A DNA stretch of 64,000 nt from Bacteroidota bacterium (GTDB lineage Bacteria > Bacteroidota > Bacteroidia > UBA7662 > CANHCV01), in the NCBI GenBank assembly GCA_947501265.1, contig CANMVY010000011.1, positions 1-64,000 of the forward strand, in the 5' to 3' direction. A program made the position numbers and the translations under genes. This document shows, piece by piece, positions 38,169 through 47,043 of the stretch (within the stretch, counting starts at the first letter, position 1; the number at the start of each line of letters is the position of its first letter). The notes under the pieces are model-generated. The model was given only the letters and a program-made list of their open reading frames with translations, had not been told where the DNA came from and made no database searches.

Positions 38169-38756
38169 ATGAAGCACAAACGAGTTGGATTGTTTTTCGG
38201 TTCTTTTAACCCTATTCATAACGGACATTTAATTCTTGCTGAAATGATTCTTGAAAAAGCTTCACTGGATGAATGTTGGTTTGTTTTATCTCCTCATAAT
38301 CCTCACAAAAAGAAAAGTAGCCTATTGAACCAAAACGATCGGTTATTCTTACTACAAGAAGGGCTTGAAAACCATTCTAACTTAAAAATCAATACCATTG
38401 AATTTAAGTTACCACAACCGAATTACACGTTTAACACCTTGGTTCATCTCAAAGAAAAGTATGCTGATGTTCATTTCTATTTAATCATGGGTATGGATAA
38501 TCTTGAAAATTTCTACCAATGGAAAAACCCTGAAGAAATTCTAGATGCTGCCAACATTCTGGTTTATCCTCGATTAGGACATTCCATTCCAGATTGGGCG
38601 AAGAAAAACCAGAAGGTTTCAATTATTGATACGCCCATCATTGAGCTTTCATCAACACTAATTCGTCATCGAGTAAAGGCTGGATTAAATATTTCTGCTT
38701 TTGTTCCTGAAGTAGTTGCCCAAATGATCGAAAAAGAGGGTTTTTACCGTTCATAA
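38169..38756 (+). CDS. nadD: Nicotinate-nucleotide adenylyltransferase
   Basis: 195 aa; GLFFGSFNPIHNGHLILAE, FVLSPHNPHKKK, ELSSTLIRHRVKAGLNI. Confidence 0.95.
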   Translation: MKHKRVGLFFGSFNPIHNGHLILAEMILEKASLDECWFVLSPHNPHKKKSSLLNQNDRLFLLQEGLENHSNLKINTIEFKLPQPNYTFNTLVHLKEKYADVHFYLIMGMDNLENFYQWKNPEEILDAANILVYPRLGHSIPDWAKKNQKVSIIDTPIIELSSTLIRHRVKAGLNISAFVPEVVAQMIEKEGFYRS

Positions 38757-39088
38757 ACCTGTGGATAAACCGTAGAACTTCCTGTGAATAACTCTTGACT
38801 TAATCAACCAACGAGAATTTAAAGGACGGATTAGGTTTATTTATCCACCATGGTGTTGAAGAAGCCACCTGTTCTTCACGTGCACTTAACATCTACCCTA
38901 AAAGAACTTCTCCATAATACCGTTTTTAACAGTCGTGGAAAACTTCGTTAACTCACTCACTATTTGAATTTTAAAGTGCTCTTTTTTCTGCCAAAATCTT
39001 AAAAACGAGAAATCAAAAGAAAACGCAACCAACTTTTCCCCGTTTCCACAGCCTTAATAATAAGTACTTTCTTTTTAAATAAAGAAGA
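38757..39088. other. Candidate chromosomal replication origin (oriC) intergenic region
   Basis: DnaA boxes TGTGGATAA (38760-38768), TGTGAATAA (38783-38791), TTATCCACC (38841-38849); AT-rich stretches toward 39090; adjacent parS-like sites and gene-strand switch. Confidence 0.65.
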
Positions 39089-39457
39089 TTAATGGGGTGT
39101 TGATGTTGAATAATGAATGGAATACTCTTCCTGGTTTTCCTTGATTAAACTCACGTCGAATACTCCGAAATGATTGGCAGAAACGTGGTGAGTGAAGTAA
39201 GTAAAATTGTACCCTTTTTGAATGAGGTCCGTTCGTTGAATTTTCCGTTGCGTTCTCGTTTGTGCTTTTCTAAAATCTTCAAGAATGAGCCTATTTTTTC
39301 GCAATGCTGCCGAAATGGTTTTTAAATCGGGAACCCGTTCATTGCGTACGCGGTTGTGGAACATAACGCGGCACTGGTCATCGCAAAATTTCTTATCTAC
39401 TCTTCCGACCAAATTTTCGTTGCACATCTGGCAACAACGCTTTTCTTCTGTTTTCAT
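39089..39457 (-). CDS. Small zinc-ribbon-like conserved hypothetical protein
   Basis: 122 aa; CCQMCNENLVGRVDKKFCDDQCRVMFHNRV four-Cys motif. Confidence 0.75.
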   Translation of the reverse strand: MKTEEKRCCQMCNENLVGRVDKKFCDDQCRVMFHNRVRNERVPDLKTISAALRKNRLILEDFRKAQTRTQRKIQRTDLIQKGYNFTYFTHHVSANHFGVFDVSLIKENQEEYSIHYSTSTPH

Positions 39458-39540
39458 GGTTCAATAATTGGTGATTCAAAAATGAAAAGCATTTTTTCTT
39501 CAACCAAGAAATGTGGAAAATGAAAATTGTTCTGAAAAAA

Positions 39541-39990
39541 CTACAGGTTCTTTTTCATTTTAAAATGCGGGATACCAACTTCTAAGAATTCCTCACCCTC
39601 AATACGATAACCTAGTTTTTGATAAAATTTAACGGCCGTTTTTCTGGCGTGAAATTCAATTTTATTAATTCCATTTAAATGAGCTTCATCCTCGTAGAAA
39701 GCAACCATTTCCTTTCCTATTCCGCATTTTTGAAAAGAAGGATGAACAACAAATTGACGCATTTTCCACGTTTTTTCGTCCAGCTTTTTCGCTGAAATAC
39801 TGGCTAAACACCGATCAAAATCAGAAAAACAACCAAAAAAAAGTTCGTTTTCTTCCGATTCAAAATCTCCTTGAACATAATTTTTTCCCAAGGGAAATCG
39901 CAAAACTATTCGTCTTAATTCAACTGCTTTCCAATATTCTGCGCTGTTCCAAGAATAAGACCGCGTATTTTTTTGGGATAATGAACTCAT
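39541..39990 (-). CDS. GNAT family N-acetyltransferase
   Basis: 149 aa; WKMRQFVVHPSFQKCGIGKEMVAFYEDEAHLNGINKIEFHARKTAVKFYQKLGYRIEGEEF. Confidence 0.88.
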   Translation of the reverse strand: MSSLSQKNTRSYSWNSAEYWKAVELRRIVLRFPLGKNYVQGDFESEENELFFGCFSDFDRCLASISAKKLDEKTWKMRQFVVHPSFQKCGIGKEMVAFYEDEAHLNGINKIEFHARKTAVKFYQKLGYRIEGEEFLEVGIPHFKMKKNL

Positions 39991-40016
39991 TTTTTAGTCT
40001 ATTTGGTTAATTTGAT

Positions 40017-40024
40017 TAACTTTG
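40017..40024 (+). promoter_or_regulatory. -7 box TAACTTTG upstream of metK
   Basis: TANNTTTG match 24 nt before ATG; no good -33 element at expected spacing. Confidence 0.4.
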
Positions 40025-40048
40025 CGATTGATTCTAAAAAAAACAAAA

Positions 40049-41326
40049 ATGTCTTACCTTTTTACTTCCGAATCGGTTTCTGAAGGACATCCTGACAAGG
40101 TTGCCGATCAAATTTCTGATGCAGTTCTTGATGCATTTTTAAACTATGATCCTCAAGCAAAAGTAGCATGCGAAACGTTTGTTACGACCGGTTTAGTCGT
40201 AGTTGGGGGTGAAATCAAGTGCAACACCGAAGCGAAAGCCAAGGTAGATGTTCAAGAAATTGCACGTAACGTTATCGATAAAATTGGTTACAACAAATCC
40301 GAGTACCAATTCGATTATAAATCTTGCGGTATTTTGAACGCTTTGCACGAGCAAAGCGCCGACATTAACCAAGGAGTTGACCGAGGAAAGCCTGAAGAGC
40401 AAGGAGCCGGTGACCAAGGAATGATGTTTGGATATGCATCCAACGAAACCGATAATTACATGCCGCTTCCTTTGGCGATTTCTCACTTGCTGTTGCAAGA
40501 ATTAGCTGCCATTCGAAAGGAAGGAAAAGTAATGAAATACTTACGTCCTGATGCTAAATCGCAGGTAACTATTCGTTACAGCGACAAAGGTCGCCCAGAA
40601 GCCATTGATACCATTGTTATCTCAACCCAACACGACGAGTTTGTAGGTGGAGGAGAGAAAACCGCTCAAATGGCTATGCAAGAAAGAATCACCGCAGATA
40701 TTCATAAGTATTTGATTCCTCGCGTAAAAAAAGGAATGAATGCTAGAAATCGTCGCTTGTTTACCGATGCAATTAAGTACCACATCAACCCAACCGGTAA
40801 TTTTGTTATCGGAGGACCGCACGGTGATACTGGACTTACTGGTCGTAAAATTATTGTTGATACGTTTGGAGGTAAAGGTGCTCACGGTGGAGGAGCATTC
40901 TCTGGTAAAGATCCTTCCAAAGTTGACCGTTCAGCTGCTTATGCTAGCCGTCATATTGCCAAAAACCTCGTTGCGGCAGGCGTTTGCTCCGAAATTCTTG
41001 TTCAAGTTTCTTACGCTATCGGTGTAGTAGAGCCTATGGGAATCTATGTGAATACCTACCGCACTTCCAAAGTGAAAATGAGCGATGGTGAGATTGCAGA
41101 AAAGGTTTCTAAAATCTTTGATATGCGTCCTGGAATGATCGAAAAGCGATTGAAATTGCGTAACCCAATTTACTTGGAAACAGCTGCTTACGGTCACATG
41201 GGTAGAACCAATGAAACCGTTAATAAACAAGCTGTTTGTACCGATCCTATTACAAGAGAAGTTGAGTTGTTCACTTGGGAAAAACTAGATTTTGTTGATC
41301 AAGTGAAAAAAGAATTCGGATTATAA
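40049..41326 (+). CDS. metK: S-adenosylmethionine synthetase
   Basis: [61 protein letters not shown]. Start moved from 40022 to family-typical ATG. Confidence 0.95.
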   Translation: MSYLFTSESVSEGHPDKVADQISDAVLDAFLNYDPQAKVACETFVTTGLVVVGGEIKCNTEAKAKVDVQEIARNVIDKIGYNKSEYQFDYKSCGILNALHEQSADINQGVDRGKPEEQGAGDQGMMFGYASNETDNYMPLPLAISHLLLQELAAIRKEGKVMKYLRPDAKSQVTIRYSDKGRPEAIDTIVISTQHDEFVGGGEKTAQMAMQERITADIHKYLIPRVKKGMNARNRRLFTDAIKYHINPTGNFVIGGPHGDTGLTGRKIIVDTFGGKGAHGGGAFSGKDPSKVDRSAAYASRHIAKNLVAAGVCSEILVQVSYAIGVVEPMGIYVNTYRTSKVKMSDGEIAEKVSKIFDMRPGMIEKRLKLRNPIYLETAAYGHMGRTNETVNKQAVCTDPITREVELFTWEKLDFVDQVKKEFGL

Positions 41327-41341
41327 TCGGAATTCCATCAT

Positions 41342-41372
41342 AAAAAAAAGGACCCAATTGGGTCCTTTTTTT
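41342..41372. terminator. Bidirectional terminator between convergent metK and glycosyltransferase genes
   Basis: AAAAAAGGACCCAATTGGGTCCTTTTTT palindrome. Confidence 0.8.
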
Positions 41373-42480
41373 ATTCAACCAAGTATCCTCGGGCTATTTT
41401 TTTCCAATCATGGCTCTTTGCCAGTGATGCCCATGCATCGTCGGCAAACTCTTGAATCTCATCCTTATTCTGGCTGGCCCAAATGATTTTTTCTTTCAAT
41501 GAGTCACTATCTCCACTTTCGAAGACCAAACCACTTTTTCCATCCTCAATGATATCTAAATTGGGTGAAAGGTTGGAAATAATCACAGGGATCCTGTAAC
41601 TCGTTGCCATTAACAGAACGCCGCTTTGGTAAATTTTTCGATAAGGAAGCACCAGAACATCGCAGGCTTTGAAAAACAAATCACGTTCATCATCTTCAAT
41701 GAAACGGATGAAACCCAATATTTTTGATTGAATGTTTTTCTGCCGAATTATTTCAGCATACATCTCATAATCGGCTTTCCAAGGTTTTCCTGCAACAACC
41801 AGGACAGCGTTTTCCAAATTAGCTGCTGCAAATGATTCAATGAGAAGGTCCAATCCTTTTACTTGTTTAATCTGCCCAAAAAATAAGAAATACGTTTTCT
41901 CATCATCAAAACCCAGTAAATTTCGAGCTTCTTCCCGATTGGGATGAGGAAATGGCAAGGCATGGAAATGCCCATGTTTCAAGATTTTAGTCTTCTCTAA
42001 TATTTTTTTTGAAACTTTAGTTCCTAATACATTTTTGGAAAACTGATTGTGTACCGATAACTTTTGGATTAACGAACCAAGAATGATTTTTTGGATCCAA
42101 GGTTTATCAGACTCTTCAAATCCTTCAACATCGTGTACAATGGCATGTAGCTTTAAACCCAGTAACTTCAAGATTATTACCGCGATTAAATCTTTGTAAC
42201 CAAATGAAAACAAGTGAATGATTGCTTCATTCGCACCTTCATAACGACTTCGAATACCAGCGAACAAGAACCCGTTGTAAAAATTGAAAGTTTTCTTTAA
42301 AACATTATTCTGGTGCAATCCAAAGTAGGAGAAGCATTTAATTCCCGCTTGTTTGATGCTAAAGTTGGAAATTAAAATGACGTTTACTCCATAAGAAACG
42401 ATTCCCATGGCCAAGGAAGAACTGTAATAATCCAACCCCGCTTTGGCTCCAACGTGATCAATGATGGCAATTTTTCGCAT
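41371..42480 (-). CDS. Glycosyltransferase family 4 (GT-B)
   Basis: 369 aa; FLFFGQIKQVKGLDLLIESF, CDVLVLPYRKIYQSGVLLMATSYRIPVI, SGLVFESGD. Confidence 0.88.
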   Translation of the reverse strand: MRKIAIIDHVGAKAGLDYYSSSLAMGIVSYGVNVILISNFSIKQAGIKCFSYFGLHQNNVLKKTFNFYNGFLFAGIRSRYEGANEAIIHLFSFGYKDLIAVIILKLLGLKLHAIVHDVEGFEESDKPWIQKIILGSLIQKLSVHNQFSKNVLGTKVSKKILEKTKILKHGHFHALPFPHPNREEARNLLGFDDEKTYFLFFGQIKQVKGLDLLIESFAAANLENAVLVVAGKPWKADYEMYAEIIRQKNIQSKILGFIRFIEDDERDLFFKACDVLVLPYRKIYQSGVLLMATSYRIPVIISNLSPNLDIIEDGKSGLVFESGDSDSLKEKIIWASQNKDEIQEFADDAWASLAKSHDWKKIARGYLVE

Positions 42481-42522
42481 TGAATCAAAGATAGTACGGG
42501 GTAATGAATCTTTTTTCCAAAA

Positions 42523-42550
42523 AAAAGCCTCGATGGTTAGTCGAGGCCTT
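42523..42550 (-). terminator. Rho-independent terminator of gdhA
   Basis: GCCTCGA-N7-TCGAGGC with T-run on minus strand. Confidence 0.8.
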
Positions 42551-42567
42551 ATTATTCATAAGTAGGT

Positions 42568-43926
<1,359 letters not shown>

Positions 43927-44004
43927 TTATGGTACAAAATTAGTACTTTAAAAATTGAAGTTATGCACGAAATGTTCCAACTCCTTTACGATGGTATTCA
44001 ACGC

Positions 44005-44041
44005 TTTGATAAGAGAAAATAAATTTTTAGATTTGCCTAAA
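44005..44041 (+). promoter_or_regulatory. Promoter TTTG-N19-TAGATTTG overlapped by DtxR/MntR-like inverted repeat TTTAGATTTGCCTAAA
   Basis: -33 TTTG at 44005-44008, -7 TAGATTTG at 44028-44035, inverted repeat TTTAG-N6-CTAAA at 44026-44041; ATG at 44053. Confidence 0.6.
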
Positions 44042-44052
44042 TTTTTATTTTG

Positions 44053-45762
44053 ATGAGGCGAATTGTTTTTACATTGCTGCTGCTGTTTCAGCTTAATGCC
44101 TTTGCTCAAATTGTAGCTACCACCTCTTTTTTGGCAGACATCACCCAGAACTTGGTAGGAAAGCATAAAAAAGTACTTTCTCTTTTACCGGTTGGATCGG
44201 ATCCACATATTTATGAGCCGGTTCCGGGAGATGTTCGAACGTTGGCCGAAGCAGAGTTCATTGTAAAAAACGGGTTACATTTGGAGGGATGGCTGGATAA
44301 AGTTCTCGAAAATTCGGGAACCATGGCCAATGTGGTTACGGCAACCCAAGGAATTTCTCCGATTTCGGCTCAAGGTTTCCAAAATGCCTATGATCCACAC
44401 GCTTGGATGAGCGTAAAAAATGCAAAGATTTACGCCAGCAATATTGCTCGTGAGTTAAAACGAACCTTTCCAGAAATTCAACAAGAAATCGAAACAAACA
44501 CTAGCGCTTATCTTTCAAAATTAGAAGAATTGGATCGTTGGGTGCGGGATCAAATTCAATCGATACCCATTGAGAAACGGGTATTATTTACGTCTCACGA
44601 TGCTTTTCGGTATTTCGGAAAAGAATACGGCATTCAAGTGGAATCCATCTTGGGAACCTCAACCGATGCCGATGTTCGCATTGAAGATTTGGATCGAATG
44701 ATTTCGAAAATTGATCAAACCGGGGTGGCGGCCATTTTCGTTGAGAGCACCATCAACCCTAAAATGATGCAACAAATTGCCCGAGATTCTGGCGTAAAAA
44801 TTGGTGGAAATTTGTTTGCCGATAGTTTGGGTCCAACGGGCTCTGAAGCAGAAACGTACTTGGGCATGATTCGCCACGACGTTAAAACCTTGGTGGAGGG
44901 ACTTCGGCAGCAGCGGACACAAAACAGCGCTTCTACCTCTTTTACGTTGTTTTTAGTGGTATTAAGTACGTTATTAGCCGCGTCTTGGATTTGGTTAGGT
45001 TCAAAGGTTCGCAAAAAAATAAAGAGTGAAATTGTTCCCCATGCGCAACTTCAGATTTCAAATATTTCGGTTACCTATGATCAGGTTCCTGTGTTTTCAC
45101 ACCTTCATGTAACCCTTCATTCTGGTAGAATTTACGGCATGGTGGGTCCCAATGGTTCAGGAAAAAGCACCTTGGTGAAAGCAATTTTGGGTCATCAACC
45201 ATTAGAATCAGGATCCATCGTTTGGAAAAACGTTCCTTTGCTCAAGCAATCCGGCGAAATTTCGTACGTCCCTCAAAAAGATGAAATCGATTTTTCTTTC
45301 CCGGCTACGGCTTACGATGTGGTAAACATGGGACAATACCGCCGGGAAGTTACGAAAGAAGAAATTCAGGTTCAAATGGAGCGATTGGGCATTTGGGAAT
45401 GGAAGAATCGCCCCATCGGTCAACTCTCAGGTGGACAACAGCAACGGTGCTTTGTGGCTCGTGCCTTGGTTCAAAACGCGCCCATCATCATTTTGGATGA
45501 GCCGTTTGTGGGGATTGATGCCACCACCGAAGCAAAAATTATGGAAGTATTAAGGGCAGAAGCCCAAAGGGGAAAACTCATTTTGGTTATTCACCACGAT
45601 TTGTCCAAAGTGAAGCAATATTTTGATGAAGTTTTGATGATGAATCGGCGGTTGGTGGCAAGTGGTCCTGTAGAAGAAACCTTTACCGCCGAAAACATCG
45701 AAAAAACGTTTTCTGCCCCAGGAATCCATTTTCACCAAGCCCAACAATTGATGAAGTCATGA
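44053..45762 (+). CDS. Fused metal ABC transporter: periplasmic solute-binding domain - TM helix - ABC ATPase domain
   Basis: N-term IVATTSFLADITQNLVG...DPHIYEPVPGDV...DPHAWMSVKNA (ZnuA/TroA type); TM FTLFLVVLSTLLAASWIWLG; C-term GPNGSGKSTLVKAILG, LSGGQQQRCFVARAL, IIILDEPFVGID (ZnuC/TroB type); no stop between. Confidence 0.88.
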   Translation: MRRIVFTLLLLFQLNAFAQIVATTSFLADITQNLVGKHKKVLSLLPVGSDPHIYEPVPGDVRTLAEAEFIVKNGLHLEGWLDKVLENSGTMANVVTATQGISPISAQGFQNAYDPHAWMSVKNAKIYASNIARELKRTFPEIQQEIETNTSAYLSKLEELDRWVRDQIQSIPIEKRVLFTSHDAFRYFGKEYGIQVESILGTSTDADVRIEDLDRMISKIDQTGVAAIFVESTINPKMMQQIARDSGVKIGGNLFADSLGPTGSEAETYLGMIRHDVKTLVEGLRQQRTQNSASTSFTLFLVVLSTLLAASWIWLGSKVRKKIKSEIVPHAQLQISNISVTYDQVPVFSHLHVTLHSGRIYGMVGPNGSGKSTLVKAILGHQPLESGSIVWKNVPLLKQSGEISYVPQKDEIDFSFPATAYDVVNMGQYRREVTKEEIQVQMERLGIWEWKNRPIGQLSGGQQQRCFVARALVQNAPIIILDEPFVGIDATTEAKIMEVLRAEAQRGKLILVIHHDLSKVKQYFDEVLMMNRRLVASGPVEETFTAENIEKTFSAPGIHFHQAQQLMKS

Positions 45763-46997
45763 ACGAGTTTTTGAATTTATTTGAATACGCTTACGTAGGC
45801 AGAGCCCTGATGGCCTCTTCCATGGTTGGCATCATGTGCGGCGTTTTGGGATGCTTTATCGTACTTCGAAACATGTCGCTCATCGGAGATGCGTTGTCTC
45901 ATGCTATTCTTCCGGGCGTTGTTGTTGGTTTTTTAATAGCAGGAGCCCAAACGTTCGCATTTTTTACAGGATCGGTGGTTGCGGGTATGGTGGCTGCGGT
46001 TTTGATAACGGCTTTACAACGGCACGCAAAGACCAAAAACGATGCTGCAATTGGAATTGTATTTACTTCGATGTTCGCCTTGGGAGTAATGGGAATAAGT
46101 GCTCTTACCCGAAAGGAAGGGGTTCATTTGGATTTGAAGGATTTTTTATTTGGAAACGTTTTGGGCATTGGGCCGCAAGATATTTTATTGACCGGTTTGA
46201 TGTTGTTTTTTGTTATTGCTTCGGTGGCATTGTTTTATAAAAGCTTGTTTATTTCCACGTTTCAGCCCAATTTATCAGCAACCTTGGGAGTTCCTTCGGG
46301 ATTGATTCACTATTTTTTGATGTTATTGCTCAGTTTGGCAGTGGTGTCGTCGTTGCAATCGGTTGGAGTTATTTTGGTGGTGGCAATGTTAATTATTCCG
46401 GCTTCAACAGCGTATTTGCTCACCAATCGATTGCCGTGGATGTTGGTTATTTCTGGTTCAATTGGAGCCGTTTCGGCTTTGTTAGGAATGATCTGGGCAA
46501 TCATTTGGGAAACCACACCTGGACCAGCCATGACCTTAACCGGTAGTGCAATATACCTTACCGCACTTCTTTTTTCTCCCCAAAAAGGAATGATCGTTCG
46601 GTTTTTCAGGAAGAAATCTCGTCAAAAAGATCATCAGTGTGAAGATTTATTGAAAGAAGTTTACAAGGTTCAATTTGGAGAGAAGAACGGGAATGGAAGT
46701 TGGTCGGAACAGCAATTTTATGCGTCTAAAAACTCCTGGAAACGGTTGGAAAAAAAGGGCTGGAAAAGATCTGGCCTTCAACAACTAAGCGAAGAAGGAA
46801 TTCTAAAAGCTGAGTCGCTGATTCGTGCCCACCGATTGTGGGAGAGTTATTTGCACCAATTGGGCGTAACCGAAGAAGAATTGCACCCTATGGCCGAATC
46901 GTTGGAACACCATTTGCATGCCGAATTTTTGAAGGAGCTCGACAAAGATTTGGGTCATCCCGATAAAGATCCTCACGGTTCTAGCATTCCAAGATAA
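45759..46997 (+). CDS. Fused metal ABC transporter permease (ZnuB/TroC type) with C-terminal DtxR/MntR-like regulator domain
   Basis: Permease: GVLGCFIVLRNMSLIGDALSHAILPGVVVGF; C-term: LSEEGILKAESLIRAHRLWESYLHQLGVTEEELHPMAESLEHHLHAEFLKELDKDLGHPDKDPHGSSIP; 4-bp overlap with upstream gene. Confidence 0.9.
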   Translation: MNEFLNLFEYAYVGRALMASSMVGIMCGVLGCFIVLRNMSLIGDALSHAILPGVVVGFLIAGAQTFAFFTGSVVAGMVAAVLITALQRHAKTKNDAAIGIVFTSMFALGVMGISALTRKEGVHLDLKDFLFGNVLGIGPQDILLTGLMLFFVIASVALFYKSLFISTFQPNLSATLGVPSGLIHYFLMLLLSLAVVSSLQSVGVILVVAMLIIPASTAYLLTNRLPWMLVISGSIGAVSALLGMIWAIIWETTPGPAMTLTGSAIYLTALLFSPQKGMIVRFFRKKSRQKDHQCEDLLKEVYKVQFGEKNGNGSWSEQQFYASKNSWKRLEKKGWKRSGLQQLSEEGILKAESLIRAHRLWESYLHQLGVTEEELHPMAESLEHHLHAEFLKELDKDLGHPDKDPHGSSIPR

Positions 46998-47031
46998 AAA
47001 GAAAGGAGGCCAATCGGCCTCCTTTCTTTTT
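46996..47031. terminator. Bidirectional terminator between convergent permease and OmpA-family genes
   Basis: AAAAAGAAAGGAGGCC-AATC-GGCCTCCTTTCTTTTT, 16-bp perfect stem. Confidence 0.9.
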
Positions 47032-47043
47032 GATCGTCGGGAA

